A DNA stretch of 64,000 bases from Hypericibacter sp050729195 (GCF_050729195.1 NZ_JBOHKS010000134.1:1-64000), one strand, 5' to 3'; positions 35,017-43,495 are shown, counted from the first letter of the stretch. Notes: a model not told the origin generated them from the sequence alone. Translations and numbers: made by a program.

Positions 35017-37103
35017 GACGACACCTCCTCGCTTGCGGATTCCAGCTCGGCAATCAGGCCCCCCGATCGATCGACCCAGAACTCGGTCTGCGGCTCCATG
35101 ACGATCGTCGTGAAGGGCGTCTCGACGATGGCAGGCCCGGCATGGCGCCGGCCCACGGGCAGAGTGTCGAACTCATGAACAGGCACTTCGCGAGCCTGGC
35201 CGGCAAACCAGGCCCGCCGCCCCGTCGCTGGTGATTTGGCGCTATGCCCGTTCGTGCCGATCCGGCCCAGGGGCTGCCGGCGCAGTTCGCACGCCACCAG
35301 CGCCCGCCAATTGACGAACTCGATTTCGCCATGCGGGTCGTCGAAGGCGAATATCTCGCGATGCAGTTTATGGAAATCGTCCACCAGGGCGCTAAGATCC
35401 TCGCCGGACCGTACCGGCACGCGGCGGAGTGGAACCTTGATCTCCCAGATCTGCTGGGCGTAACGCGCCTCGACGCTGAACTCCACCTGGCTGGCGACAT
35501 CGGTGCCGACGCCGGTGAGAAATTTATCGACCCGCGATTGGAGGCGGCCCAATCCGGCATTCACCGCAGCAAAATCGAACTGCCGCGACGTCGCCATCCG
35601 GAACTCCGAGAAGTCCTCGCTCAAGGCGCAAAGCAGGCCACCGGCAGCACTCAAGGCTGCACCCGCATCGGGGAACAGCACGCGGCTGCAATGAAGGCGC
35701 CGGGCGATGGCGACGCTGTTGAGGCCCGCGGCTCCGCCACCGCCAACGAGCACGGCATCGCGCGGATCGATACCCTGATTGACGGTGATGTCTTCAATGG
35801 CGCCGGCCATGGTCTCGGTGACCAGAACCAGGATCGCCGCGGCGGCGGCTTCAACACTCAGATCCAATGGTTTTGCCACATGGCAGTCGATCGCGCGGCG
35901 AGCTAGATCCAGATCGAGTTTCATGCGCCCGCCCAGAAAAAAACCCGGATCGATGTGGCCTAGCGTCAAAGCCGCGTCGGTGACGGTCGGTTTGTCGCCA
36001 CCCCGGCCATAGCAGGCCGGTCCCGGTACGGCGCCGGCGCTGTCCGGCCCGACATGCAGCAGGCCCGCCTCGTCGACGCGCGCGATGCTGCCGCCGCCAG
36101 CACCCACACTGCGGATGTCGATCGACGGGAAGCCTGTCATATGGCCGAGATAGGGACGACCGATCCAGGTCTCACGCGTCTCGGGGATCCGTCCATGCCG
36201 GACCAGCGCGACGTCGTAAGTCGTTCCCCCGGTATCGGCGACGATGGCGACGTCGCCGAGACCGGCGATCGTGGCGAAATGCCGGCCCGCAACCGGCGCC
36301 ATGGCGGGCCCCGATTTGAGGGCGTGGATCGGCGCGGCCGCGACCTCGGCCGCATCCTTCATCATGCCCTGCGACGTCACCACTAAGAGACGTCCGTTAT
36401 AGCCTTCCTGCCGCAGCCGGCTCTCCAACCCACCGAGATAGCGCCCCATGATCGGCTTGAGCGAGGCATCGATCGCCGTCGCCGAGGCGCGGCGGTATTC
36501 CCGCAAGGAGGGGTTCACGCGATGAGAAAGACTGACTGCGACCTCAGGCAACCGCTCCTTGATGAGGGCTTCGAGCCGCAATTCATGGTCGGGATTGACG
36601 ATCGACCAAAGCAGACAGACCGCGATCGCCTCGACGCCCGTACTGGCGATCCGCTCCATCACCTTTCGAGCAACGACTTCATTCAACGCGAGCAGGACTT
36701 GGCCATCCGGCCCCACCCGCTCTGGAATCTCGAACGTCAGGGCGCGTGGCAAATAGGGCTTCGGATATTCAATCGAATAGTCGAACAGCGGCAGACCGAT
36801 CCGACCGCCCTCGCGCAGCACCAGGATGTCCGGATGTCCCGCCGTGGTGAGGAAAGCCGTCTTGGCGGTGCGCCCGGTCACAACCGCATTGGTGGCGGTC
36901 GTCGTGCCATGCACGAACAGATCGGTTCGTTGCAGCAGCACCTGCCGCGACAAAGACAAGCCATTCGCGGCGACATCGATGACGTCGATGATGCCGTCGA
37001 TGGGATTGGCCGGCGTGGTCGGCGCCTTGAACAGATGCAAACGATCACCGTCCTCGATGACGAGATCGGTGAAGGTGCCTCCAGTATCGACCGCAAGACG
37101 CAT
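35013..37103 (-). CDS. Hydantoinase A / oxoprolinase family protein (HyuA-like)
   Basis: A 696-residue ATP-binding subunit. The N-terminal motif RLAVDTGGTFTDLVIED is the diagnostic phosphate loop, followed by VHGTTTATNAVV. Later segments include VADTGGTTYDVALV and GGGGAAGLNSVAIA. I start at ATG 37103 behind GGAG; a TTG directly upstream is less likely. With HyuB it would activate a substrate by phosphorylation and open a ring or carboxylate. The substrate is not readable. Confidence 0.93.
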   Translation of the reverse strand: MRLAVDTGGTFTDLVIEDGDRLHLFKAPTTPANPIDGIIDVIDVAANGLSLSRQVLLQRTDLFVHGTTTATNAVVTGRTAKTAFLTTAGHPDILVLREGGRIGLPLFDYSIEYPKPYLPRALTFEIPERVGPDGQVLLALNEVVARKVMERIASTGVEAIAVCLLWSIVNPDHELRLEALIKERLPEVAVSLSHRVNPSLREYRRASATAIDASLKPIMGRYLGGLESRLRQEGYNGRLLVVTSQGMMKDAAEVAAAPIHALKSGPAMAPVAGRHFATIAGLGDVAIVADTGGTTYDVALVRHGRIPETRETWIGRPYLGHMTGFPSIDIRSVGAGGGSIARVDEAGLLHVGPDSAGAVPGPACYGRGGDKPTVTDAALTLGHIDPGFFLGGRMKLDLDLARRAIDCHVAKPLDLSVEAAAAAILVLVTETMAGAIEDITVNQGIDPRDAVLVGGGGAAGLNSVAIARRLHCSRVLFPDAGAALSAAGGLLCALSEDFSEFRMATSRQFDFAAVNAGLGRLQSRVDKFLTGVGTDVASQVEFSVEARYAQQIWEIKVPLRRVPVRSGEDLSALVDDFHKLHREIFAFDDPHGEIEFVNWRALVACELRRQPLGRIGTNGHSAKSPATGRRAWFAGQAREVPVHEFDTLPVGRRHAGPAIVETPFTTIVMEPQTEFWVDRSGGLIAELESASEEVSS

Positions 37104-37185
37104 CAAGAGCTCCGAGAGTCGAGTGCAAGAACGGCCGCGAAAGGCGGAAGGCGTCCGCCCTGCCTTCTGCCGGCCGGGAGAGGTT

Positions 37186-38070
37186 TCATTCGTTGATCAA
37201 GCGCACCAGGTCGTGACCTGGAAGCGTCGATTCAATCAGGCGCCAGTGGCAGTGACCGCCCTCGCTCTCCTGGATCACCCAATGACCATCGTCGGACAGC
37301 CGGGCGGAGCCCTGGCCCCAGAGCCGTGCGCTTTCCCTGAAGGGCAGCGTGGATCTGGCGATGGTCCAGGGCCGATAGGACCCCGCGATACCACCGAGCG
37401 AGATTTCGCAATCGAGATAGGCGTGAATCAGAGCGCGATCATTGCCGGCGGCTTCGACCAGTTCGCGCAAGGTCTGCGCGGGCGGCAACGATTGCTGACG
37501 CGGTCGCGCGAACAGAAATCGATCGTCGATCATGATCAGGATGGCGCCGGTCGCGTCGGGGGTCGCCGAGGCTGGTTGGTGCTCGACCAATCGCAGCGCG
37601 GCGCAGAGCCGGGTCGCATGACGCTCGCGGTGATAGATCTCCTGATAAGCACTGGCGAGAATCGAGGTCGGATCGCCTTCCTCGTAAAGTGTGTCCCCCT
37701 CGATCCGAAGCCGCCCGGCGTCAGACCGCCCCGTGTCCGGCCGGTAGTCGATATAGCGAACCCAGGAACAGAGTCCGTCGGCCATCGTGATGTGACCGGC
37801 GAACCCCTTCTGTTCGGCCAGTCGGTGAAGCTCGGTCAGGCTGAAATCGTCAAAGGAACGCCGGCCTTCTGCTTGCGGTCGATCTTGGGGAATTCGGAGA
37901 TCGACATAGAGCCGGCGGGTCTGCCCCCAGCAAACGCGGGTGGTGTCGTCCTTGGAGCCGTCCGGAAACCGGATCGATTCCCGGCACCAAAGCCCGACCA
38001 GCCACTCCGGAGCGGCAGGAGGATCGTCCGAAAGAGCGAATGGCGATGCGGATTCCGAGGGCGAACGCAT
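37186..38070 (-). CDS. Uncharacterised protein, possibly a two-lobed beta-barrel (HRI1-like at most)
   Basis: A 294-residue cytoplasmic protein with no signal peptide or membrane span. I do not recognise it securely. It starts with PEWLVGLWCRESI and has RRLYVDLRIPQDRP and CSWVRYIDYRPDTG, then a second half with WTIARSTLPF and HWVIQESEGGHCHW, suggesting two related beta-rich lobes. The layout recalls the fungal HRI1 family, but this is an impression only. It lies 82 bases upstream of the HyuA gene on the same strand and diverges from a LysR gene, so a role with that pathway is likely. Confidence 0.6.
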   Translation of the reverse strand: MRSPSESASPFALSDDPPAAPEWLVGLWCRESIRFPDGSKDDTTRVCWGQTRRLYVDLRIPQDRPQAEGRRSFDDFSLTELHRLAEQKGFAGHITMADGLCSWVRYIDYRPDTGRSDAGRLRIEGDTLYEEGDPTSILASAYQEIYHRERHATRLCAALRLVEHQPASATPDATGAILIMIDDRFLFARPRQQSLPPAQTLRELVEAAGNDRALIHAYLDCEISLGGIAGSYRPWTIARSTLPFRESARLWGQGSARLSDDGHWVIQESEGGHCHWRLIESTLPGHDLVRLINE

Positions 38071-38126
38071 GACGCAATTCTGGGAATCGGCCGGCCTGCG
38101 CCAATCGAGGAACGGTCAATACCGAT

Positions 38127-38145
38127 CATTGACTGAATTAATGGA
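38127..38145. promoter_or_regulatory. Candidate LysR binding site in divergent promoter
   Basis: CATTGACTGAATTAATGGA contains the inverted ends CATT and AATG around nine bases. It sits 56 bases upstream of the LysR start in the divergent gap. A similar block precedes the Pot-type operon near 28.85 kb. Confidence 0.4.
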
Positions 38146-38201
38146 GTAAGCCAGAAACAGGCCTGCACCCCTGGTTTTCCCCAATTCAGGACCCTAGGCC
38201 C

Positions 38202-39131
38202 ATGGCACGGTCGGCCGCCCCTTCGATCCAGGATCGATTCCTGCGCAATCTGGACTGGAACCTGCTGCACACATTTCATGTGATCGTCCAATCGGGGAAC
38301 CTGACGCGCGCCGCCCAGAAACTGGGCCGCAAGCAACCCGCCGTCAGCCTGGCCTTGCGGCGGCTGGAAGGACATCTCGGCGCTGCACTATGCACGCGGG
38401 CCTCGAATCACTTCGAGCTCACGCCAGAGGGCATGGTTGTCGCCAATGCCTGTGAGGAGCTGTTTCAGCGTGTCGGTGGATTGCCGGATCGCCTCGCCAA
38501 CCTGCCTGGCGAAGTGATCGGGCATCTGCGCATCGCCGCCATTACCAGCATCACCAGTCCGCGATATGACCGGGTCATCGCCGCCTATCACCAGCGCTAT
38601 CCGAAGGTGCAGATCGGCGTCGACATCGTGCCGTGGGCGGATGTGACGCGTCGGTTGACGCGTCAGCTCGCCGATATCGGCATCGGGCCTGCCAGATTTC
38701 TCGATGCGGATTTCGAGTACAGCCTGCTCTATGCCGAGCCGGTCCAGCTCTATTGTGGCCGCCCCCACCCATCCTTCGGCAAGACGGCAGCGACCCCTGA
38801 TGAGATCGCAGACGAAGGTCTCATCATGACAGGCGGCGACGAACCGGATGTCATCAGCCGCTATCGGCTTCAATATGGATTGGGACGGGTCGTCGCCGGA
38901 CAGTCCGAACATCTCGACGAAGCCAAGCGGCTGACCATCCAAGGCGTCGGCTTATGCTTTCTGCCCGAGGCGTTCGTGCAGGTCGAGGTTGCACAAGGCC
39001 TGCTGTGGCCGGTCCTGCGCGAGGCGGAGCGGTTCACGTCAGATATCCATGTCATCTCGCTGCCGCGCGAACGCATTCAGCTCCCAACCCGGTTGCTTCT
39101 CGACCTGCTGCAAGAAATGCAGGACGACTAG
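38202..39131 (+). CDS. LysR family transcriptional regulator
   Basis: A 309-residue regulator. The helix-turn-helix region is LLHTFHVIVQSGNLTRAAQK followed by GRKQPAVSLALRRLEGHL. The effector domain includes HLRIAAITSITSPRYDRV and ADIGIGPARFLD. It is the likely regulator of the hydantoinase genes and of the Pot-type importer, given its position and the shared sequence block. Its end is 31 bases from the end of the convergent Cys-rich operon. Confidence 0.9.
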   Translation: MARSAAPSIQDRFLRNLDWNLLHTFHVIVQSGNLTRAAQKLGRKQPAVSLALRRLEGHLGAALCTRASNHFELTPEGMVVANACEELFQRVGGLPDRLANLPGEVIGHLRIAAITSITSPRYDRVIAAYHQRYPKVQIGVDIVPWADVTRRLTRQLADIGIGPARFLDADFEYSLLYAEPVQLYCGRPHPSFGKTAATPDEIADEGLIMTGGDEPDVISRYRLQYGLGRVVAGQSEHLDEAKRLTIQGVGLCFLPEAFVQVEVAQGLLWPVLREAERFTSDIHVISLPRERIQLPTRLLLDLLQEMQDD

Positions 39132-39162
39132 GTCGCACACCCGCGAGCGCGCCGACGCCGCC

Positions 39163-39750
39163 TCAGCAACAATTCCCGACGCTGGGCCGGCAGCAACCGC
39201 CAACCCCCATGACATCGCAGCAGTTGGGGCCGCAGCAGTCGGAGCCGCAGGAATCGCACCCGCCGCAGCCGCAACCGCCGCCACAACCGCATCCGCAGCC
39301 TTGACCATGACCGCCGCCATGGCCGCCCCAGGCCGCGGGCGCGTAGCCGTAACCGGCGCCGGCCAATCCCTGCAGCAGCCGGAGGCTGCCCGCGAGGAGC
39401 TGGTTCACCACATTCATGCCGAGGCCCAGGGTCGAGCCGACCTGGTCGCCGATTCCGGGGCCGCCGGTCGGCAGGGTCGGCAGCGACGGAAATCCCGGCA
39501 TCGACGGCATCCCCGGATAGGGCATGACCGAGGGCGGCAGGGCCCAGCCGGGCGCGCCGCCGGGGCCCGCCGGCATCATCCAGGGCATCATCGTCGGGAA
39601 GGGTGACGGCGCTGCGGCGCCTGGTGCCGCTGTGGCGGCCGAGCGCGCGCGGAAGCGGTCGAGCTCCTCCTGTGCCTTGGTCTTGCCCTGCGGCGGTGCC
39701 GCCGGCTTGTTGTCCTTGCGGCTGCCGCCGGGCTTGGTGGCTCTGGCCAT
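39163..39750 (-). CDS. Pro/Gly-rich protein with a strongly Cys-rich C-terminus ending in Cys-Cys
   Basis: A 195-residue protein that I do not recognise, last gene of the 13-gene operon. The N-terminal 30 residues are basic and Lys-rich, then comes a Pro/Met/Gly-rich stretch (MPYPGMPSMPGFPSLP), then a short hydrophobic helix (MNVVNQLLAGSLRLLQGLAG), and finally about 45 residues with 15 cysteines, beginning GCGCGCGGGCGCGG and ending SVGNCC. All cysteines are in this tail. No signal peptide is seen. It could be a metal-binding, disulfide-crosslinked or lipidated structural protein. GGGAGG precedes the start. Confidence 0.75.
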   Translation of the reverse strand: MARATKPGGSRKDNKPAAPPQGKTKAQEELDRFRARSAATAAPGAAAPSPFPTMMPWMMPAGPGGAPGWALPPSVMPYPGMPSMPGFPSLPTLPTGGPGIGDQVGSTLGLGMNVVNQLLAGSLRLLQGLAGAGYGYAPAAWGGHGGGHGQGCGCGCGGGCGCGGCDSCGSDCCGPNCCDVMGVGGCCRPSVGNCC

Positions 39751-39778
39751 GTGACGCCTCCCTCGATCGGTTTTCGGA

Positions 39779-40411
39779 TCAGCAGCTGAACACTTCGCAC
39801 CAGCGCAACCGCGCCGTCATATTGACGACGAGGATGGTGACGGTGGCGCCGGGCTTGGTCGTGATGATGCATTCCTTGATCTGGTAGCCCACGCCGGGTT
39901 TCTCGGTCTTGCCCCAGGCGAGCAGCGTGCCGTCGCTGTCCTGCACCAGCACCGCGATCAGGGACTGCGCCGTCGGCGTGGTCGGCATGTATTCGACCGA
40001 GAGATGGACGCAGCAGCTGCCGCCGATGAAGGCGGTGCCGAGCCCCGCCGTCAGCGCCGCCGCGGCCGCGTCGAGCGCCACGGTCTCGCGGCCGCCGACA
40101 TTGACTTGCGTGAAACCGGCGGGCGCCATGTTCATCACGATGGGCGCGCTCGCATGGCTCTGCATCATCGCGGTGAAGGCTGCGGTGCCGCGCAGATCGC
40201 CGATCTTGGTGTCGGCCTTGACCAGCACCTCCTTCGATTCCTTGCGGCATTCGCGGCAGCCGCAGACGCATTTCGATTTCGGATGGCCGCAGCCGTGACA
40301 GAAGCCATGGCCCATCTGGCCCGGATAGATCGGAATCCCCGGCATCATGGGACCCTGATGACCCCCAGGAAACCCCGGTTGGCCGGTATAGTGCGGATGT
40401 GCGGGATGCAT
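39779..40411 (-). CDS. Uncharacterised protein: Cys cluster plus beta-domain ending in ARLRWCEVFSC
   Basis: A 210-residue protein. The first 40 residues are His/Pro/Gly-rich. A Cys cluster follows (FCHGCGHPKSKCVCGCREC), which could bind zinc. The rest is beta-rich with CCVHLSVEYMPTTPTAQSL and ends VNMTARLRWCEVFSC. The last segment matches the end of the neighbouring 141-residue protein, so the two share a domain. The final residue is Cys. AGAAGGAG precedes the start. Confidence 0.75.
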   Translation of the reverse strand: MHPAHPHYTGQPGFPGGHQGPMMPGIPIYPGQMGHGFCHGCGHPKSKCVCGCRECRKESKEVLVKADTKIGDLRGTAAFTAMMQSHASAPIVMNMAPAGFTQVNVGGRETVALDAAAAALTAGLGTAFIGGSCCVHLSVEYMPTTPTAQSLIAVLVQDSDGTLLAWGKTEKPGVGYQIKECIITTKPGATVTILVVNMTARLRWCEVFSC

Positions 40412-40439
40412 TGGCCTCTACTCCTTCTGTCGGATGGGT

Positions 40440-40865
40440 TCAGCAGCAGATCCGTTCGCACCAGCGCAACCGCGCCACCGCGTCGGTGACCGAGATCGTG
40501 ACCTTCGTGCCGGCGTCGGCGGCGAGGAACGCCTCCTCGCTGTGATAGCCCTCGGCCAAGTCGGTCGCGGTCCAGGTCTGGGTGGTGCCGCCCGATTCGA
40601 GCGTGATCTCGACCTGGGGCGCCGGCGCGCCGGCATCGACCAGATACTCCAGCGTCAGATGCGTGTCGCTATGACCACCGACGAAGCCCTGCTTGGGCGA
40701 GCCCGCCGGATCGACCTCGACCTCGCGCGGCACGACCATCTCGGCGCAGGCGGGCTTGCAATCGACCGGCGCGCAAGGCACCGGCACCGCGAAGAACGCG
40801 ATGTAATAGGGACCGCTCCAGCTCTGGCAGCCGCCGCCATGATATCCGCTCGGTGAGTGATGCAT
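40440..40865 (-). CDS. Uncharacterised protein: beta-domain ending in ARLRWCERICC
   Basis: A 141-residue protein with an N-terminal Gly/His/Cys-rich part (YHGGGCQSWSGPYYIAFFA, then PCAPVDCKPACAEM) and a beta-rich domain. Its end, ARLRWCERICC, aligns with the ARLRWCEVFSC end of the 210-residue neighbour, and both have a THLTLEYL/CVHLSVEY segment about 60-75 residues before the end. It ends in Cys-Cys. I start at ATG 40865 behind AAGGAGGATC, a very strong site. Confidence 0.75.
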   Translation of the reverse strand: MHHSPSGYHGGGCQSWSGPYYIAFFAVPVPCAPVDCKPACAEMVVPREVEVDPAGSPKQGFVGGHSDTHLTLEYLVDAGAPAPQVEITLESGGTTQTWTATDLAEGYHSEEAFLAADAGTKVTISVTDAVARLRWCERICC

Positions 40866-40878
40866 CGCTGATCCTCCT

Positions 40879-41079
40879 TCAGGGTCCGCCATTGGGCGGT
40901 GTGTCGTCCGCGGGTTTCGTCACGTCCTGAACCACCTTCAGGCTGTCCTTGATCACGTCGAAGCCCGATTTCACGGCGGTGTTGATCGCGTCGGCGAGCT
41001 TGTCCGTGACCTGATTGTCGATGAGCGACGTCGCGGTCCCGTGAACCAGCTTTCCGATCGAGTCCAAGATCGATGCCAT
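40879..41079 (-). CDS. Small amphipathic helical protein
   Basis: A 66-residue protein with two amphipathic helices (ILDSIGKLVHGTATSLI, then LADAINTAVKSGFDVIKDSL) and a Pro-rich tail. It has no cysteine. I do not recognise it. It sits 13 bases upstream of the 141-residue gene. GAGGAG precedes ATG 41079. It could be a scaffold or surface-binding peptide of the proposed assembly; that is inference. Confidence 0.7.
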   Translation of the reverse strand: MASILDSIGKLVHGTATSLIDNQVTDKLADAINTAVKSGFDVIKDSLKVVQDVTKPADDTPPNGGP

Positions 41080-41095
41080 GCTGCCGACTCCTCTT

Positions 41096-42598
41096 TCAGG
41101 CGGGTGCCGCGATGCGACCCTGCCGCTGCAATGACGTGTGATGGATTCCGGCCGGCTGCGTCAGGCCCGGCGTCTCCGCCACGCCGCGCTGGACCAGCCG
41201 CACCGCCTTGGTCGCGACCTCGATGCCCCAATCGAGGTTGGCCAGCGGATCGCGCACCATTTCCGCACCGGCGAGCCCCAGGCTCTGCGCCGCACCCCGC
41301 GCGATGCGCATCGGCCCCAGGATCGAGCCGCCCTCGGCCGCGAACATCGTCTGCCAGACGCGCGGGTCCTTGGGGAAGGCGTGATAGAGCGCGCGCGGCG
41401 AGAGGCAGATGCTCTGCGAGATGGCGCCGCTGAAGACGCCGCTGCAGAATTCCTGGAACTGCCGGTCGGCATCGGTGAGCCGTCCGATCTGCGTCAGGGT
41501 GAAGAGGCAGAAATCGCGTAAGTGCGGATTCTTGGCGATGGAGAGGAAGAGCTCGGCCGTCTGCCAGTCGAATCCCACATGCCGGCCCCAGCGCCGCTCA
41601 TAGGCGCGCAAGCCCCGCGCCGAGCAATCGCCAGCGGCGAGTGCCGCCACCGCCGTCTCGGCGGCGAAGAAGGCGCTTTCCATCGCCTTGTGGATGCCGC
41701 CGCCATTGAGCGGGTCGGCATGGTTGGCGGCATCGCCCACCAGCATGATCCGGTCGGCCAGGATCGCGTTGGGCTTGAAGAAAGCGGCCGATCCGCCCGA
41801 GGGCGCGCCGCAGCGCGTGGCATGGCGCAGCATCGTCCCCAGCTCGCGGTCGAGGAAGCGGCGGAAATCCTCGGCGAGCTTGCCCGGCATCGAGAAATTG
41901 CGGTCGACCGCGTAGCCGAGCCCGACATTGGCGAAACCCTTGTCGTCGACGAACAGCCAGCCATAGCCAGGAAAGTAATCGCGGTCGAAATAGACCTTGA
42001 TCTGCGCGCCCTCGCATTCGACGTCGCGGTAATAAGCCCGCAAGGAAAGCGCCATGGCGCCGGTCTTGAGCGTGTTGCCGATGGCGCGGGAGACGGTCGA
42101 GGAGACGCCGTCGGCACCGATCACGATCCGGCCCTTGAAGCTCCGGGTTCCTTCGCGGGTCTGGCAGGTGAGCTCGACAGCGTCACGCCCGACCTGGACC
42201 TCGCGCAGGATCCGCCCACCCTCGAACGTTGCGCCCTTGACGATCGCGTTGCGCCGCAGCGTGTCGTCGAAGCGCTTGCGGTCCAGCAGGATCGCGAAAT
42301 CCGGATAGGCGGTGCCGACCGGGAAGCCGCCGGTCAGGAGATGCTTGCCATTGATGAAGAGGTCGCAATCGCGGATACAGGCTTCGGTCTGCGCCATCAC
42401 CTCGTCGGCGCAGCCCAGCTGGTCCAGCCAATAGACCGCCTGGGGCGTCAGCCCATCGCCGCAGACCTTGTCGCGCGGAAATTCCGAACGATCGAGCAGC
42501 AGCACGTCCAGCCCCTCGCGCGCGAGGAAGGCCGCGGCACTGCTGCCGCCGGGACCGGCGCCCACCACCACCACGTCATGGATGTGCTCGCCACTCAC
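41096..42598 (-). CDS. FAD-dependent oxidoreductase, geranylgeranyl reductase family
   Basis: A 500-residue flavoprotein. The N-terminal FAD motif is HDVVVVGAGPGGSSAAA, then the family segment PRDKVCGDGLTPQAVYWLDQ, and near the middle GDAANHADPLNGGGIHKAMES. Members of this family reduce double bonds of isoprenoids, for example in archaeal lipids or chlorophyll tails. About 100 residues beyond the usual end are less conserved. I start at GTG 42598, the first in-frame start after the previous gene, behind GAGGG. With an isoprenoid-synthase-like gene in the same operon, an isoprenoid substrate is plausible. Confidence 0.85.
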   Translation of the reverse strand: MSGEHIHDVVVVGAGPGGSSAAAFLAREGLDVLLLDRSEFPRDKVCGDGLTPQAVYWLDQLGCADEVMAQTEACIRDCDLFINGKHLLTGGFPVGTAYPDFAILLDRKRFDDTLRRNAIVKGATFEGGRILREVQVGRDAVELTCQTREGTRSFKGRIVIGADGVSSTVSRAIGNTLKTGAMALSLRAYYRDVECEGAQIKVYFDRDYFPGYGWLFVDDKGFANVGLGYAVDRNFSMPGKLAEDFRRFLDRELGTMLRHATRCGAPSGGSAAFFKPNAILADRIMLVGDAANHADPLNGGGIHKAMESAFFAAETAVAALAAGDCSARGLRAYERRWGRHVGFDWQTAELFLSIAKNPHLRDFCLFTLTQIGRLTDADRQFQEFCSGVFSGAISQSICLSPRALYHAFPKDPRVWQTMFAAEGGSILGPMRIARGAAQSLGLAGAEMVRDPLANLDWGIEVATKAVRLVQRGVAETPGLTQPAGIHHTSLQRQGRIAAPA

Positions 42599-42611
42599 GA
42601 GACGAGGGCCC

Positions 42612-43241
42612 TCATGACGACACCACGAGCCGGACCGGAATCCGCAGCTCGTCCTCGGACGAAACCAGGATCCAGCCGAAATAGACATCGGGCGGCGTCT
42701 CCGCCGGCACCGCGCCGCGCAGCACGAATTTCTCGAAATCGACCGGGGCGATCGCCTTGGTCTCGGGCTTGATCGACATGGTGGCCGCCGGCAGCGAGGC
42801 ACCGGTGGTCTCGCCCTGAAAGCCTTCGATCCGCAGGCTCACCTTCTTCGGCGCCACCATCGAATCATTGTTGATCGAGAAGGAGACCTTGACCGTGCCG
42901 CCCGGTGCCAGCGGCAGGCGGTTGGTGATGAAGAAGGCGGCGGCTTCCGCCGGCGGCGGCTCGGCCGCTTCGGGCATCGGCGGCGGTGCCGCTTCGGGCT
43001 CGCCCTCGCGCTGCATCGCGGCCGCCATCCGCTCCATCACCTGCTGCTGCGCGGCGCTGCCGATGCGGTTGACGATGGTGACGCCGAGGCTGACGCCGGC
43101 TTCGGCCAGATCCAGCCCCTTGGCCAGGATCATGCCCATCTGGTCGACCTTCTCGCGCAAATCGAGCCCGCCCTCGGGTTTCGGCGGCGGCTTCTCCGCG
43201 GTCCGTGGGCCGGAGCCCTCCGCGTCGTTGGTGGCAGCCAT
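42612..43241 (-). CDS. Uncharacterised protein with C-terminal beta-sandwich-like domain
   Basis: A 209-residue protein. The N-terminal half is charged and Pro-rich with a helical stretch (GMILAKGLDLAEAGVSLGVT). The C-terminal half is beta-rich (FFITNRLPLAPGGTVKVSFS and KVSLRIEGFQGETTG) and looks like an Ig-like or jelly-roll fold. There is no signal peptide and no close family I can name. GAGAGAGG precedes the ATG at 43241. Confidence 0.7.
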   Translation of the reverse strand: MAATNDAEGSGPRTAEKPPPKPEGGLDLREKVDQMGMILAKGLDLAEAGVSLGVTIVNRIGSAAQQQVMERMAAAMQREGEPEAAPPPMPEAAEPPPAEAAAFFITNRLPLAPGGTVKVSFSINNDSMVAPKKVSLRIEGFQGETTGASLPAATMSIKPETKAIAPVDFEKFVLRGAVPAETPPDVYFGWILVSSEDELRIPVRLVVSS

Positions 43242-43252
43242 GGCAGCCTCTC

Positions 43253-43492
43253 TCAGCAGATATCGCCGCCCGGGAGCGGCGGGATGCAGCTATAGCGATA
43301 ACGATGGATCATCGGGCCGGCTTGCGCCGGTGCCGGCGGCCAGGGACGATCCCAGATCATGCGATGGATCAGATGCCGGACGGCGGCGGCGTTGGCGGCA
43401 CCGGCGTAAAAGGCGGCGGCGGGCAACGCCATCATGTTCTCTCGCAGCGCGGCGGCACGGCATTGCGGGCAGGTACAGGGGTTCGCGGCCAT
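43253..43492 (-). CDS. Small Cys-containing protein ending in Cys
   Basis: A 79-residue protein that starts with a CxCxxC cluster (ANPCTCPQCRAAAL), continues with an Ala-rich helix and an Arg/Trp/Pro-rich part, and ends SCIPPLPGGDIC. Its terminal Cys matches the habit of three other proteins of this operon. The gene lies three bases after the preceding one with GGGGAG upstream. Function unknown. Confidence 0.65.
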   Translation of the reverse strand: MAANPCTCPQCRAAALRENMMALPAAAFYAGAANAAAVRHLIHRMIWDRPWPPAPAQAGPMIHRYRYSCIPPLPGGDIC

Positions 43493-43495
43493 GGC

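Noticed and set aside
39163..39750. Cys-rich protein as a RiPP precursor peptide
   Set aside because: No YcaO, LanM, radical SAM or peptidase gene is in the operon, and the protein is long and structural in composition.
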